From Dongia_A sp035274225 (GTDB lineage Bacteria; Pseudomonadota; Alphaproteobacteria; Dongiales; Dongiaceae): DNA of 13,319 nt. Location of the stretch: NCBI GenBank assembly GCA_035274225.1, contig DATEOK010000131.1:1-13319 (forward strand), given 5' to 3'. Position numbers and translations under genes: made by a program. How positions within the stretch are numbered: the first letter of the stretch is position 1; every line of letters starts with the position of its first letter. The notes under the pieces were generated by a model. It was not told the origin of the DNA and did not search any database. It saw nothing but the letters and a program-made list of their open reading frames with translations. Of the stretch, positions 13,075-13,319 are shown one piece after another.

Positions 13075-13319
13075 GCTTGAAACACCTTTGGCGGCGGACG
13101 ATATGCGATAGACGGTTCGGTGCGGACCCGCCGACGGGGGCATCCAATGGAAGGGTCCAGGAGGGTTTACCCACGTTGCGCGAGCGGCGCGCCCCTGTCA
13201 TATAAGGCCGCGGGTCGGCGATGCAATTCATAGATTGCCGTTGGCCGGGAGGCTTTTGGCGGGAGTTCGGCGAGCCGCCGCAAGAAACACAAATTTTCCA
13301 GGGATTAGCTGGAGTTATC
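13075..13319. other. Upstream region of mrp; possible signals for a gene beyond the window
   Basis: No gene is seen in these 245 bases. On the plus strand TTGCGC (13176-13181) and ATATAA (13200-13205) form a loose promoter-like pair with an 18-base spacer, and the last bases (CTGGAG near 13309-13314) could be a ribosome-binding site for a plus-strand gene starting just past the edge. The mrp promoter should be here on the minus strand but I cannot place it with confidence. Confidence 0.3.

Noticed and set aside
11983..13080. A 365-codon open frame on the plus strand opposite mrp
   Set aside because: Antisense shadow: the opposite strand carries the Walker A and CxxC motifs of Mrp.

Overview
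The window looks like chromosomal DNA of a high-GC alphaproteobacterium. The best evidence is a circularly permuted, two-piece tmRNA gene on the minus strand (about 8616-8898), together with an alpha-type SspB adaptor, a ThyX thymidylate synthase, a class II fumarase followed by a ribbon-helix-helix gene, and GC-rich palindromic intergenic repeats of a kind common in that class. I cannot name the genus. There are no rRNA or tRNA genes, insertion sequences, CRISPR arrays or phage genes; this is mostly housekeeping and core-metabolism sequence with compact spacing.

Left part (1-2726): a partial MGMT-like gene on the plus strand runs in from outside the window and meets, stop codon over stop codon, a small membrane-anchored protein with a ribosomal L7/L12 C-terminal-like domain. 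Upstream of that, on the minus strand, lie a GMC-type FAD oxidoreductase and a ribbon-helix-helix protein, coupled by an ATGA overlap. A ~115-bp palindromic repeat separates them from the fumarase gene.

Centre-left (2724-6606): fumC (minus) and a SAM-dependent methyltransferase (plus) diverge from a 123-bp spacer. The methyltransferase converges on a TfoX N-terminal-domain gene, which overlaps the end of an MFS transporter gene, both on the minus strand.

Centre (6607-8036): a gene-poor stretch with a mosaic palindromic element (6703-6810), a 70-residue protein with a DUF1127-like tail, 468 bp without a convincing gene, and an NTF2/SnoaL-like protein.

Centre-right (8037-9994): the most informative part. 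tmRNA is followed on the same strand by sspB, the adaptor that delivers tmRNA-tagged proteins to ClpXP. The encoded tag reads ANDNSRLALAA. So the tagging RNA and the adaptor recognising its tag are neighbours, 69-70 bp apart. thyX diverges from them.

Right part (9997-13319): a DCC-family thiol protein starting at TTG two bases after thyX, a questin-oxidase-like gene behind its own AT-rich promoter, a two-helix membrane protein, and a convergent Mrp/NBP35-type Fe-S carrier ATPase with a His-rich linker. The last 245 bp hold only the mrp leader and possible signals for a gene beyond the window.

I found no clearly undescribed multi-gene system. The points most worth a second look are the permuted tmRNA with its short tag and unusual T-loop, its position next to sspB, the alkyltransferase-like protein without the catalytic cysteine, the membrane-anchored L7/L12-like domain, and the two palindromic repeat elements.
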